The notes under the pieces: generated by a model
Told to the model about the DNA's origin: nothing
Databases searched by the model: none
What the model saw: only the letters and a program-made list of their open reading frames with translations
Translations under genes and position numbers: made by a program
NCBI GenBank assembly: GCA_028564705.1
Contig: JAPXFQ010000074.1
Location: forward strand, 1,505,501-1,569,500
Source: Apricaphanius iberus
Lineage: Eukaryota; Chordata; Actinopteri; Cyprinodontiformes; Aphaniidae
DNA: 64,000 nt
Direction: 5' to 3'
In this document: positions 59,401 to 64,000 of the stretch, piece after piece
Layout of the letters: every line of letters begins with the position of its first letter
How positions within the stretch are numbered: the first letter of the stretch is position 1

Positions 59401-62400
59401 AGTTGAAGAAGTGACAGACACATTACTGTGAATTCAGAAATGTTAGACTATGTCACAAGATTCAGATTCTTTGTCATCATAAAATAAAAATACTATTAAA
59501 ATTCAAGACACTGTGGAAGCAAGTTCTAAAAGGTAAAGCAGTAATCAAAAAATCAGTAACTAGAACTTCAAGCAGTTATCAAAGGGTTCCAAGCCCTACC
59601 CAGCCAGTTCGCCTGTGGCCCCGCCTTCCCCATGTAATCTCCTCCTTCCACCATATTAAAACGGATCACCAGGCAGCAGTTTAGTCCATTTAGGAATTTG
59701 CAGGGCAGCCGCTGGGTAGTAAAGTACCAGCCCCCTTTAATCAGTGTTCTGATTCTGATTAAATTCAGAAATTTTCTGTATCCACATCTGTTGTTAGTTG
59801 GACATTTAAGTAGCAAATACAACAAAGAAACATCCAAAATTGGCCCAAATTAGTGACAGGACATATCATCTGACTACGACCTGTACAAATTGTTATCAGC
59901 AATAGAAAAAAAACATAGCAGTCGATCTATAGATATATAGAGGGAGGAGTTCCAGAGACGTATGTCATGATGAATACAGAGAAAATTCAATGACTGCAAA
60001 GATGTTTCTTATTTGCCATTCTCAGAACCACCCTGGATTCAGCATTATCCAAAAACCACCACCCTTCTCCCAGAGCAAATGCCTACACAGTAGTTACCTT
60101 GGTTGAACCAGATAATGGGCCCCAGAAAAAAACAAAACCTTACTAAACAATGAATTAAGCTGTAACAGAGGAATAATTGACTTTCGCATCATAATAGGTT
60201 TTAGATGTAAAAAATACCTAAACACAACACTTATCTGGTGTCTCCGTAGCTTCATCTGGAGCAGCCCAGCTCCTTGCCCCGCCTCTCTCAGTCTCACCTC
60301 GGCGCCCTGTTGAAGGACTTGGCGGATGTAGAGAGGCTACTGAAGGACGTGGACCTGCTTTCTGGACTGGCCCGTCTGCTACCCAAGGGAGCATGCGCCG
60401 GTCAAAATCCAGTGTCCACGAACAACGGAACATGGCCCCTTAACATGACCGCATGGAGCGTCAACACAACTGATGTTCCCAGAGAGGATGGAGAGGAAGG
60501 AGCGGAGGGAGGTGGAAAAGGGAAGGCGGAGGAGGAGAATCCTCACTCTCAGTTTTCAGCGTTTGTTCAGCTGTGGGCAGGACTGCAGCCCATTCTGTGT
60601 GGGAACAACAGGTGCGTAAAATCTCCATGAGTCGGTGAGAGAGCAGCAGAACCAGATAACAGGATGAATAATTTCATACAAACCCATTTAGATTGGTTGG
60701 GAATAAAGTCAAAAATAAAAAATTAAAATGAGCCCAAAAAGAACGGAATGTTATTTTACGGACTGATTATTTTGAACTGAGAAATTATTCGTGCAACAGC
60801 ATGTATTAGGACTATTATTGTCAGACATAAGGACATGTCATCCTCAAGAAAAAAATAGTAATAAACAGCAGATATTGATAAGATAGAATCTAAAATAATG
60901 GCACCATTAACAGTTGTTTTTTTTTTTACAAGATAAAAAGTCACTTTCTGTGACTCAGCAAAAGATTTTGATTGTGGCTCACTTTTATTCCAGGATCATT
61001 GAGCCTGAGGCGCTGAAGCAGGGGAATATGAGCTCATTGGGTTTCACCAGCAAAGAACAAAGGAATCTGGGCCTGCTCGTTCACTTGATGACTACAAATC
61101 CCAAGATCCTTTACTCCCCCATTGGATCCCAGGTGGACAAAGTGATTCAGAAGGTAAACAGCCTCCTCTGAAGGCATCTTAACGTGTAATTGTTAACAAC
61201 TGTATGATAAAAGCGTGTTCCATTAGTACTTTAAATATTTTACACTCAATTCACTAAAGGTGTTATCTAAAGGTACTTTAAGAGAAAAGTCATTTCAATT
61301 TAATCATATATTCACGTACATACCGATCCGTTTAAAAAGTTCTTGGTTTAAGGAATCCCAGCAGATTGCAAGTCGAGTCGAGTCATTGACTCGGAGTTGT
61401 TCCCCATTTATAATGTTTGGTCATTTAAAGAGGACCAACATGCAAAAATCTGTGAATAGGATAAATCTTTAATGGAAAAATAAACATTTACAAGTGGTAG
61501 CAGACTTGGGAGGGAAACACAGGAAGGCCTTAGTTAGGTCATGGAAGGAACCAGTAAAGAACTATCCAGGTCAGAGTGCTTAAATGAACTGATGAGGAGT
61601 GAAAGAGAGACTGGGACTATTTAGGGGAAAGCAGTTGAAGGTGGGAGGGAGAGAACAGATGGAGACAATCAGAAACTAGACCAGGGAGCAAAATGGTAGG
61701 ACGACAGAAGGAAACATGAAATGGAAAAAAAGAGAAGAAATCCTAAATAAGAACTAACTTAGAAGTAACTAAAGATAAAATATCTAAGAGCGGACTACAG
61801 CAGTGCTTCTCAATTATCTGTGTTTATGTCTTTTTGTTGCTGTTAAATTCAATCTCCATTTCCCACACCGTGGTTTGGAGCACCACAGCTCTCTGTGTAG
61901 ACTTGTTCTGCTGGGCTGAACAGGGAGCCTGTTGATCAGTTTGAGCACTGCTGCCACCTAGTGACTGGAGGCTTAATCACCCCTACCCCTCCGCGCCCCG
62001 CTGGGGGGACGGGCCCACTATTAGAAGCAATGGACAAGAGTGAGACTATAAATGAGAACACTGGTGCACAAAGGAATAAATACTGGAAGGAGAAACAAAT
62101 GAGAAAACTGTCTAATGAGAAATAAAGAACTAACAAAGACTAAAAAAACTAAGGAAACTAAAACAATAAAATAAAAAGTTAAAACATCTTAGCGCAAGAA
62201 GAGCTATATATGGAAACAAAGAAGTGTCAAAATAAAAACATTAAAGTACTTGAGTTAAATATAAAAATACACCAAGAAATTAACTAAAATGATAATGTAA
62301 ACTGAGTAAAGAAAAGAACTAACTAAAAATCAAAACCCAAACACCTAACATCATAACATTAGCAAGAACATGGCTCACACAGTTCTACATATTGGAGACC

Positions 62401-63090
62401 TCTGATAAGGATCTCTGTGTTGGAACAGTGTTATTATCTGCATTTTAGTTTGAATATAAAACTTTCTAGATGGAGTTAAATTGTTTAACTCTGGTTTGCA
62501 TGTAGATCAGCTCTTCTGGCCTGGAAAACCCAGTGAGAGTTGGAGATGAGTGCTTTAGACAGGTCATAGTGTGGGGGGAAAAAAGCTGAAGCATAAAAAT
62601 CTGAAAATGTTGCTGACTTTGTTTTCCTTTTCACTTACAGGCTAATGAGACGTTTGCGTTCGTGGGGAATGTGACACATTACGCTCGAGTGTGGCTAAAC
62701 ATCTCAGCACAGCTCAGGACTTTTCTGGAGGAGGGCCGGCTGCAGAACCACCTAATGTGGCTGGAGCAGGTACACTGAAGTGTGGTGCTGTTTGAAAAAC
62801 AAAATATGAAAAAATGTGAAAAAGTCAAGGGCAGTGAATACTTTTGCATGTTACTATATTGCTCAATGCTGTGATCGGCTTCCTGACACTGCAGTCATGT
62901 GGTTTCTTATGTCTTTTTCCAGCTGTCCTCAGAGCTCCAGCAGCAGCCTGAGCTGTTGAACGGCACCGACAGCGAACTGATGCAGGCTCTGATGATGGGA
63001 AACTACACAGTCCCAAACACATCCACTCTACTGGAGCAGCTGGACACCATTGACAATGCTGCCTGTGGCTGGACACGCTTCATGTCAAAG
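34666..63090 (+). CDS. abca2: abca2, ATP-binding cassette transporter A2 (partial; 11 exons, 608 codons)
   Basis: ABCA2 is a full-length ABC-A lipid transporter of endolysosomal membranes, linked in mammals to sterol and sphingolipid handling in neural cells. Eleven exons (34666-34759, 41831-41942, 43278-43441, 52323-52444, 53135-53248, 54024-54200, 58768-58989, 60250-60611, 60994-61153, 62641-62769, 62923-63090) all have AG/GT borders. Their lengths sum to 1,824 nt, with matching phases and no stop. The product starts in the first transmembrane helix and continues through the large extracellular loop. Strings such as [53 protein letters not shown] and [12 protein letters not shown] match ABCA2 as I know it and separate it from ABCA1/A4/A7. 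About 14 N-glycosylation sequons fit a lumenal/extracellular domain. The initiating exon lies upstream or was not recognised. The rest of the loop, the transmembrane bundles and both ATPase domains lie beyond the right edge. Confidence 0.95.
34957..35060 (-). repeat. LINE 3' end with (ATTG)n tail
   Basis: TCAATCAATCAATCAATCAA is followed by ACTTTATTTATAAGGCACTT and CTCAAAGTGCTTCACAGG, the usual form of a minus-strand fish LINE/SINE 3' terminus. It lies in abca2 intron 2. Confidence 0.7.
35300..36251. other. abca2 intron 2, no other feature recognised
   Basis: AT-rich intronic sequence. A short inverted pair (GTACGGAAACCAGAAGTTTCC GTAC-like, near 35,869-35,893) is the only local structure. 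Confidence 0.5.
36252..36845 (-). mobile_element. tRNA-derived SINE-like repeat, split by a hAT MITE
   Basis: On the minus strand, from about 36,842, GACTCAGTAGGTAGAGTAGT resembles a Pol III A box and GATTCAATTCC a B box. The body includes GGGCAAAGCACTTAACCCTA and, past the MITE, AAAGCGCTTTGAGTGATCAG and GACTAGAAAAGCGCTATAAG. The same repeat in the other orientation lies at 57,114-57,355. Without the MITE (36,315-36,706) it is about 200 bp. Confidence 0.8.
36315..36698. mobile_element. hAT-type MITE, copy 2
   Basis: The 384-bp element begins TAGGGCTTGTATCAATTC and ends CACAGCTCTA. ATTCGCAC is repeated exactly on both sides (36,307-36,314 and 36,699-36,706), the 8-bp duplication of hAT transposition. 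Its ends and inner GAATCGATT repeats match the copies at 9,639 and 37,896. Confidence 0.9.
36980..37312. mobile_element. hAT (Charlie-like) MITE
   Basis: Ends CAGGGATGTCAAACTC and the complement of GAGTTTGACACGTGTG. It is flanked by TCCTAACT (36,972-36,979) and TTCTAACT (37,313-37,320), 7 of 8 matching. Inner strings (TTTTGGGCCACATC, ACTATAACAAACCGTTAAAA, TTCTAGAGTTTAG) recur at 48,867-49,620. Confidence 0.85.
37896..38276. mobile_element. hAT-type MITE, copy 3
   Basis: Begins TAGGGTTGGGTATTGAATC and ends CACAGCCCTA; 381 bp, close to the 384 bp of copy 2. Flanks ATGAAGAG and ATAAAGAA match at 6 of 8 positions, an eroded duplication. Confidence 0.85.
38448..38479 (+). repeat. (GCT)10 trinucleotide repeat
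   Basis: Ten uninterrupted GCT units in abca2 intron 2. Any frame across it reads poly-Ala or poly-Leu/Cys, but there is no sign of an exon. Confidence 0.95.
38481..40775. other. abca2 intron 2, no other feature recognised
   Basis: Intronic, AT-rich; a run of ten or so G at 39,068-39,078. No exon or protein motif seen. Confidence 0.5.
40776..40890 (+). pseudogene. Tc1-like transposase scrap
   Basis: The short frame reads [18 protein letters not shown], matching the second catalytic block of Tc1 transposases (QQDNDPKHTS...). Only about 115 bp remain, in abca2 intron 2. Confidence 0.75.
41831..41942 (+). CDS. abca2: abca2 exon 3: start of the extracellular loop
   Basis: This 112-nt exon lies between acceptor CATCCAG and donor GTGAGT and enters in phase 1, completing an Ala codon. 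The peptide contains [20 protein letters not shown], the conserved segment after TM1 in ABCA2, and ends at an N-S-T sequon split across the next junction. The preceding intron is about 7.1 kb and full of transposon copies. Confidence 0.95.
42916..42971. repeat. G11 tract followed by a perfect 19-bp hairpin
   Basis: Eleven G at 42,916-42,926 are followed by ATTTTATTAAACCAGTAAA (42,928-42,946), a 6-nt loop and the exact reverse complement (42,953-42,971). It lies in abca2 intron 3. Confidence 0.9.
43278..43441 (+). CDS. abca2: abca2 exon 4
   Basis: The acceptor is TTTTCTAG and the donor GTTAGA; the exon is 164 nt, entering in phase 2 and leaving in phase 1. The peptide begins [18 protein letters not shown] and continues with a helical [15 protein letters not shown] stretch, parallel to the mammalian ABCA2 segment after the first cysteine cluster. 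It ends near an N-G-S sequon. Confidence 0.93.
43442..45184. other. abca2 intron 4, first part; no feature recognised
   Basis: Non-coding. Part of 44,100-44,340 is richer in C and G and may be an old repeat, but no borders were found. Confidence 0.5.
45185..46392. mobile_element. Non-autonomous DNA element with TACCGTAATTTCC ends
   Basis: The left end TACCGTAATTTCCAGACTTT and the right end CTTATAGTCCAAAAAATACG followed by GTA are inverted, and TATAAGCC motifs recur at both ends. It is 1,208 bp with no coding capacity. The target duplication was not resolved, so the superfamily is open. Confidence 0.7.
46440..46822 (-). pseudogene. RTE-type (Rex3-like) LINE C-terminal fragment
   Basis: On the minus strand the frame reads [20 protein letters not shown], then [20 protein letters not shown] and [18 protein letters not shown], the conserved region after the reverse transcriptase in fish RTE/Rex3 LINEs. 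Weaker downstream strings ([20 protein letters not shown]) extend to about 46,450. Confidence 0.8.
47018..48020. mobile_element. Non-autonomous DNA element with GGGGTTGATTTAT ends
   Basis: Left GGGGTTGATTTATGAAG and right TTGATAAATCAGACCCCA are inverted repeats. The inside is rich in GCGT/ACGC motifs (TTGCGTAACG, GATTGCGTGAG). It is about 1 kb with no protein. Superfamily not determined. Confidence 0.6.
48867..49620. mobile_element. hAT (Charlie-like) MITE, copy with an extra internal segment
   Basis: Shares GGGTGTCAAAC, TTTTGGGCCACATCAAGC, AACTATAACAAACCGTTAAA, TTCTCTAGAGTTTAG and TTTACACGTGTG with 36,980-37,312. About 430 bp of unrelated, more GC-rich sequence (roughly 49,050-49,480) lies inside. 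Confidence 0.75.
49905..51300 (-). pseudogene. LINE 3' half, same family as 30,262-31,710
   Basis: The minus strand carries [20 protein letters not shown] (RT motif B), [14 protein letters not shown] with an intact [40 protein letters not shown] and a C-terminal [20 protein letters not shown] stretch. At least two frame changes separate the pieces. The RT upstream half is missing (5' truncation near 51,300), and the 3' UTR reaches about 49,905. It lies in abca2 intron 4, antisense to the gene. Confidence 0.85.
51481..52196. mobile_element. hAT-type MITE with perfect 8-bp duplication
   Basis: Left CAGTGTTGGGAGTAATGC and right CTTTCCCAACACTG are inverted ends. ATTGTAAC flanks both sides exactly (51,473-51,480; 52,197-52,204). 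The subterminal regions repeat GTAAC/GTTAC motifs. Length 716 bp, non-coding. It ends only about 125 bp before abca2 exon 5. Confidence 0.9.
52278..52320 (+). repeat. TG microsatellite abutting the exon 5 splice acceptor
   Basis: A 43-nt run of TG/GT units with one CT and one GCGC interruption runs straight into the AG at 52,321-52,322. The only pyrimidine-rich stretch (CTTTCTTTG) and a branch-like TTTAACT lie upstream of it. No AG occurs between about 52,242 and the acceptor. Confidence 0.9.
52323..52444 (+). CDS. abca2: abca2 exon 5
   Basis: The exon is 122 nt, entering in phase 1 and leaving in phase 0 before GTGACT. The peptide holds [20 protein letters not shown] with two sequons (NLS, NST), aligning to the mammalian QNLSLPNSTA segment. 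The acceptor is unusual: the bases just before the AG are a TG microsatellite rather than pyrimidines. Because 122 is not a multiple of three, skipping this exon would shift the frame. Confidence 0.92.
53135..53248 (+). CDS. abca2: abca2 exon 6
   Basis: A symmetric phase 0-0 exon of 114 nt between TGCTGTAG and GTGAGC. It codes 38 residues starting [10 protein letters not shown], like mammalian VYHLLFG, then a hydrophilic, poorly conserved stretch. Identification rests on the start of the peptide, the position and the splice phase. Confidence 0.85.
53308..53872. mobile_element. Inverted-repeat MITE in abca2 intron 6
   Basis: The left end GGCCCCGTCC resembles the complement of the right end GGACCTGGGCC. 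Subterminal AAAACG/CGTTTT motifs occur at both sides (GCGTTTTCCCTGCG, AAACGCGGATCACG; AACGCAGTAGTC). TTT lies on each side. It is 565 bp with no coding frame. Confidence 0.65.
54024..54200 (+). CDS. abca2: abca2 exon 7: possible lineage-specific loop insertion
   Basis: A 177-nt phase 0-0 exon between CCACCTGTAG and GTATAC. It codes 59 residues, with [18 protein letters not shown] near the middle and a Glu/Gln-rich end. I cannot align most of it to mammalian ABCA2, where exons equivalent to 6 and 8 lie closer together. It is open, has good splice sites, and keeps the frame if skipped. It may be conserved in fish or an alternative exon. Confidence 0.75.
55269..55314. repeat. Perfect 14-bp inverted repeat
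   Basis: CATCTCCTCTTTGC (55,269-55,282) is repeated as GCAAAGAGGAGATG (55,301-55,314) with an 18-nt loop. It lies just left of the nested MITE. Confidence 0.85.
55328..55620. mobile_element. Nested MITE with ~45-bp terminal inverted repeats
   Basis: The left end CCGGTGTTGTGCGAGAATCT, then GTTCCCCTGAAATATTCTGT, is matched by the reverse complement of the right end (ACAGAATATTTCAGGGGAAC, AGATTTTCGCACTACACCGG) with only about two mismatches. The middle is CCTAACC/CCCTAAC-rich. It is inside the hAT element at 54,884-55,993 and its nearly identical arms suggest it is young. Confidence 0.8.
55994..58300 (-). pseudogene. CR1-like LINE (esterase, endonuclease, start of RT), truncated and interrupted
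   Basis: On the minus strand the first segment is an SGNH-esterase-like piece: [20 protein letters not shown] then [20 protein letters not shown] (58,150-58,000). The endonuclease follows: [30 protein letters not shown], and after frame changes [12 protein letters not shown] and [20 protein letters not shown]. Beyond it lie [11 protein letters not shown], a linker, and [20 protein letters not shown] with [14 protein letters not shown], the first RT block. The copy ends there at the hAT border, so the catalytic RT part is gone. A SINE-like repeat splits the endonuclease. It lies in abca2 intron 7, antisense. Confidence 0.88.
57114..57355 (+). mobile_element. tRNA-derived SINE-like repeat nested in the LINE
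   Basis: GGGCGACTGTGGCTCAGTGG and TAGAG resemble a Pol III A box, and GGTCATAGGTTCAG a B box. The body has CCCCTGGGCAAGGCCCTTAA, an A17-like run near 57,219-57,235, then AAAGTGCTTTGAGTGGTCAA and ACTAGAAAAGTGCTATATAA. It is the same repeat as 36,252-36,845 and interrupts the LINE between TAAFN and the [10 protein letters not shown] region. Confidence 0.8.
58768..58989 (+). CDS. abca2: abca2 exon 8
   Basis: A 222-nt phase 0-0 exon after TTTTTTTTCCAG and before GTACTA. It codes 74 residues including [30 protein letters not shown] and [14 protein letters not shown], which parallel LEQLTC...ELGRILTVPE and RRFSGLSAELRNQL of mammalian ABCA2. Confidence 0.94.
58990..60249. other. abca2 intron 8, no other feature recognised
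   Basis: Non-coding intronic sequence without recognisable repeats or exons. Confidence 0.55.
60250..60611 (+). CDS. abca2: abca2 exon 9
   Basis: The largest exon here (362 nt, phase 0 in, phase 2 out; donor GTGCGT). It contains [20 protein letters not shown], an acidic Gly/Glu-rich linker ([16 protein letters not shown]) where mammals also have a variable low-complexity linker, then [17 protein letters not shown]. Sequons NGT, NMT and NTT precede the linker. Confidence 0.95.
60994..61153 (+). CDS. abca2: abca2 exon 10
   Basis: A 160-nt exon after TTATTCCAG and before GTAAAC, completing an Arg codon from exon 9 and ending in phase 0. The peptide [20 protein letters not shown] and the following [20 protein letters not shown] are almost the same as in mammalian ABCA2, the best conserved stretch in this window. 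Confidence 0.97.
61230..61400 (-). repeat. LINE 3' tail fragment, minus orientation
   Basis: GGTACTTTAAGAGAAAAGTC, ATTTCAATTTAATCATATAT and AATCCCAGCAGATTG parallel 12,170-12,300 (CACTTTACAAGAAAAGTCAT; AATTCAATTG; CATCCCAGCAATGA). It lies in abca2 intron 10. Confidence 0.6.
61401..62640. other. abca2 intron 10, no other feature recognised
   Basis: A-rich intronic sequence from about 61,440 to 62,340, possibly an eroded transposon, but no ends or motifs were found. Confidence 0.5.
62641..62769 (+). CDS. abca2: abca2 exon 11
   Basis: A 129-nt phase 0-0 exon between TCACTTACAG and GTACAC. It codes [20 protein letters not shown] followed by [18 protein letters not shown], with three sequons (NET, NVT, NIS), matching mammalian ABCA2. 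Confidence 0.96.
62923..63090 (+). CDS. abca2: abca2 exon 12
   Basis: A 168-nt phase 0-0 exon after TTTTTCCAG and before GTCAGC. It codes 56 residues with [18 protein letters not shown] at the end, the conserved Cys-containing motif just before the VSVDIF segment in ABCA2. Intron 11 is only 153 bp. Later exons are outside the window. Confidence 0.96.
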
Positions 63091-63394
63091 GTCAGCATAG
63101 TGGGGGTCATTTGGAGTGGATGATGACCATTATTGTAAAATTAAAAGTAAAAGCTCTGACATGCTGAGACATGATGTAATTATTTTATTGATTAAAATGT
63201 CTGAATAGAAGTTAGTTAGCCTGCTTTTTAATTAAATTTTTTGTGAGTCGTTATTTTTTTTGACCTTATCCACCTGGATAGCTGAGCTGCTTCTATCCTA
63301 GACTGAAAATAATAAATATCTACTGTACTTACTTTACTGTATGGATCCACTTAGAGCTTCTAGGAGGCATATCTGCATTTTTCTTGGCTTGAAA

Positions 63395-63500
63395 TAGGAC
63401 TGAGCGATACGGCCTCAAATCTACATTGCGATATAATCTAAAGCATGTGCGGTAGCGATATATATTGCCATATATTATTCTTTTCTTTATATGTCAAATT
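63395..63500. mobile_element. hAT-like MITE end
   Basis: TAGGACTGAGCGATACGGCC followed by ATTGCGATATAATC and GCGATATATATTGCC resembles the left end of common fish hAT MITEs (TAGGGCTGGGCGATATGGCC). The right end was not located before the window edge. Confidence 0.55.
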
Positions 63501-63895
63501 ACTGCTTGAGAACATTCTCACTTTCCAGATACATCGCAGCAGATCATTGCACAAAAGGAAACCTGCACATATTTGAATTGAATTGCTTCAAAGTTCAATA
63601 GGTATATTCTGCTAAAAGAAAAACAAAACATGTTTAAACTTGCAATATCTAGTGTAAAGACAAACACTGAACATCAGTATAATCTTCCTTGCGTAACTGG
63701 TACAAATTATTTAGTCACAGCTTGATGACATCATCAAAATGCGACAATGCAGTATAGTCAAAATCTCTACCTTTGGCTAAATTCTAACATTTCTACTTTA
63801 TGCCTTTGATATTGTCCACTACTAGCTGGAAATTATTAGAATAAAAGAGGTATCTTACTAAAGCCCCCTGATAGGCTGAGATCTAGATAGAAAAC

Positions 63896-64000
63896 TTCGA
63901 TTCAGTTCAATTCTGTTTATTTACATTGCGAAAATTCACAACACATCATCTCAAAACATCCATTCTAAATCCATCAAATTATCAAACAATGTAGTAAAGT
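63896..64000 (-). repeat. LINE 3' tail, minus orientation, runs off the window
   Basis: CGATTCAGTTCAATTCTGTT, TATTTACATTGCG and TTCACAACACATCATCTCAA are the reverse complement of the LINE tail at 15,990-16,079. Confidence 0.7.

Noticed and set aside
1..64000. CRISPR arrays, operons, bacterial origins or riboswitches
   Set aside because: The sequence is vertebrate with spliced exons and fish transposons; no regularly spaced repeats of that kind are present.

Overview
This window is eukaryotic and comes from a ray-finned (teleost) fish, probably a percomorph. Three things support this: a spliced vertebrate gene with GT-AG introns, a typical fish transposon mix (Tc1-like, hAT and Harbinger MITEs, L1/Tx1-like, CR1/L2-like and Rex3/RTE-like LINEs, a chromodomain Ty3/Gypsy element of sushi type), and LINE 3' tails of the form (ATTG)n or (GAATT)n. 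The species cannot be told from sequence alone. There are no bacterial-style genes, operons or CRISPR arrays.

The only host gene I can support is abca2 (ABC transporter A2) on the + strand. Eleven consecutive coding exons lie between 34,666 and 63,090. They join with compatible phases into 608 uninterrupted codons: the first transmembrane helix, then most of the first large extracellular loop. The gene runs off the right edge before the transmembrane bundle and the ATPase domains. The short first coding exon was not found, so much or all of 1-34,665 may be intron 1.

The left half (1-34,665) is almost pure mobile DNA: a 5' L1-like fragment (1-2,275); a Tc1 element whose middle is replaced by a LINE piece (5,037-6,540); a Harbinger MITE (7,701-8,492); an L1 copy with 14-bp target duplications that carries an antisense 28S rRNA fragment inside it (13,368-16,473); a foldback element split by a 3.6-kb hAT element, itself carrying two Harbinger insertions (16,488-21,250); a full-length, recently inserted sushi-like Gypsy element with 5-bp target duplications (22,630-27,736); then further LINE and Tc1 remains.

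The right half is abca2 with transposon-filled introns. Several insertions have readable 8-bp duplications (36,315; 36,980; 51,481). Points of most interest are a probable self-priming site in the Gypsy element, LTRs that are identical except in one central block, the 28S-derived segment, a TG microsatellite that forms the splice acceptor of abca2 exon 5, and a 59-codon abca2 exon that I cannot match to mammalian ABCA2. Exon numbers follow mammalian ABCA2 from memory and are an inference.
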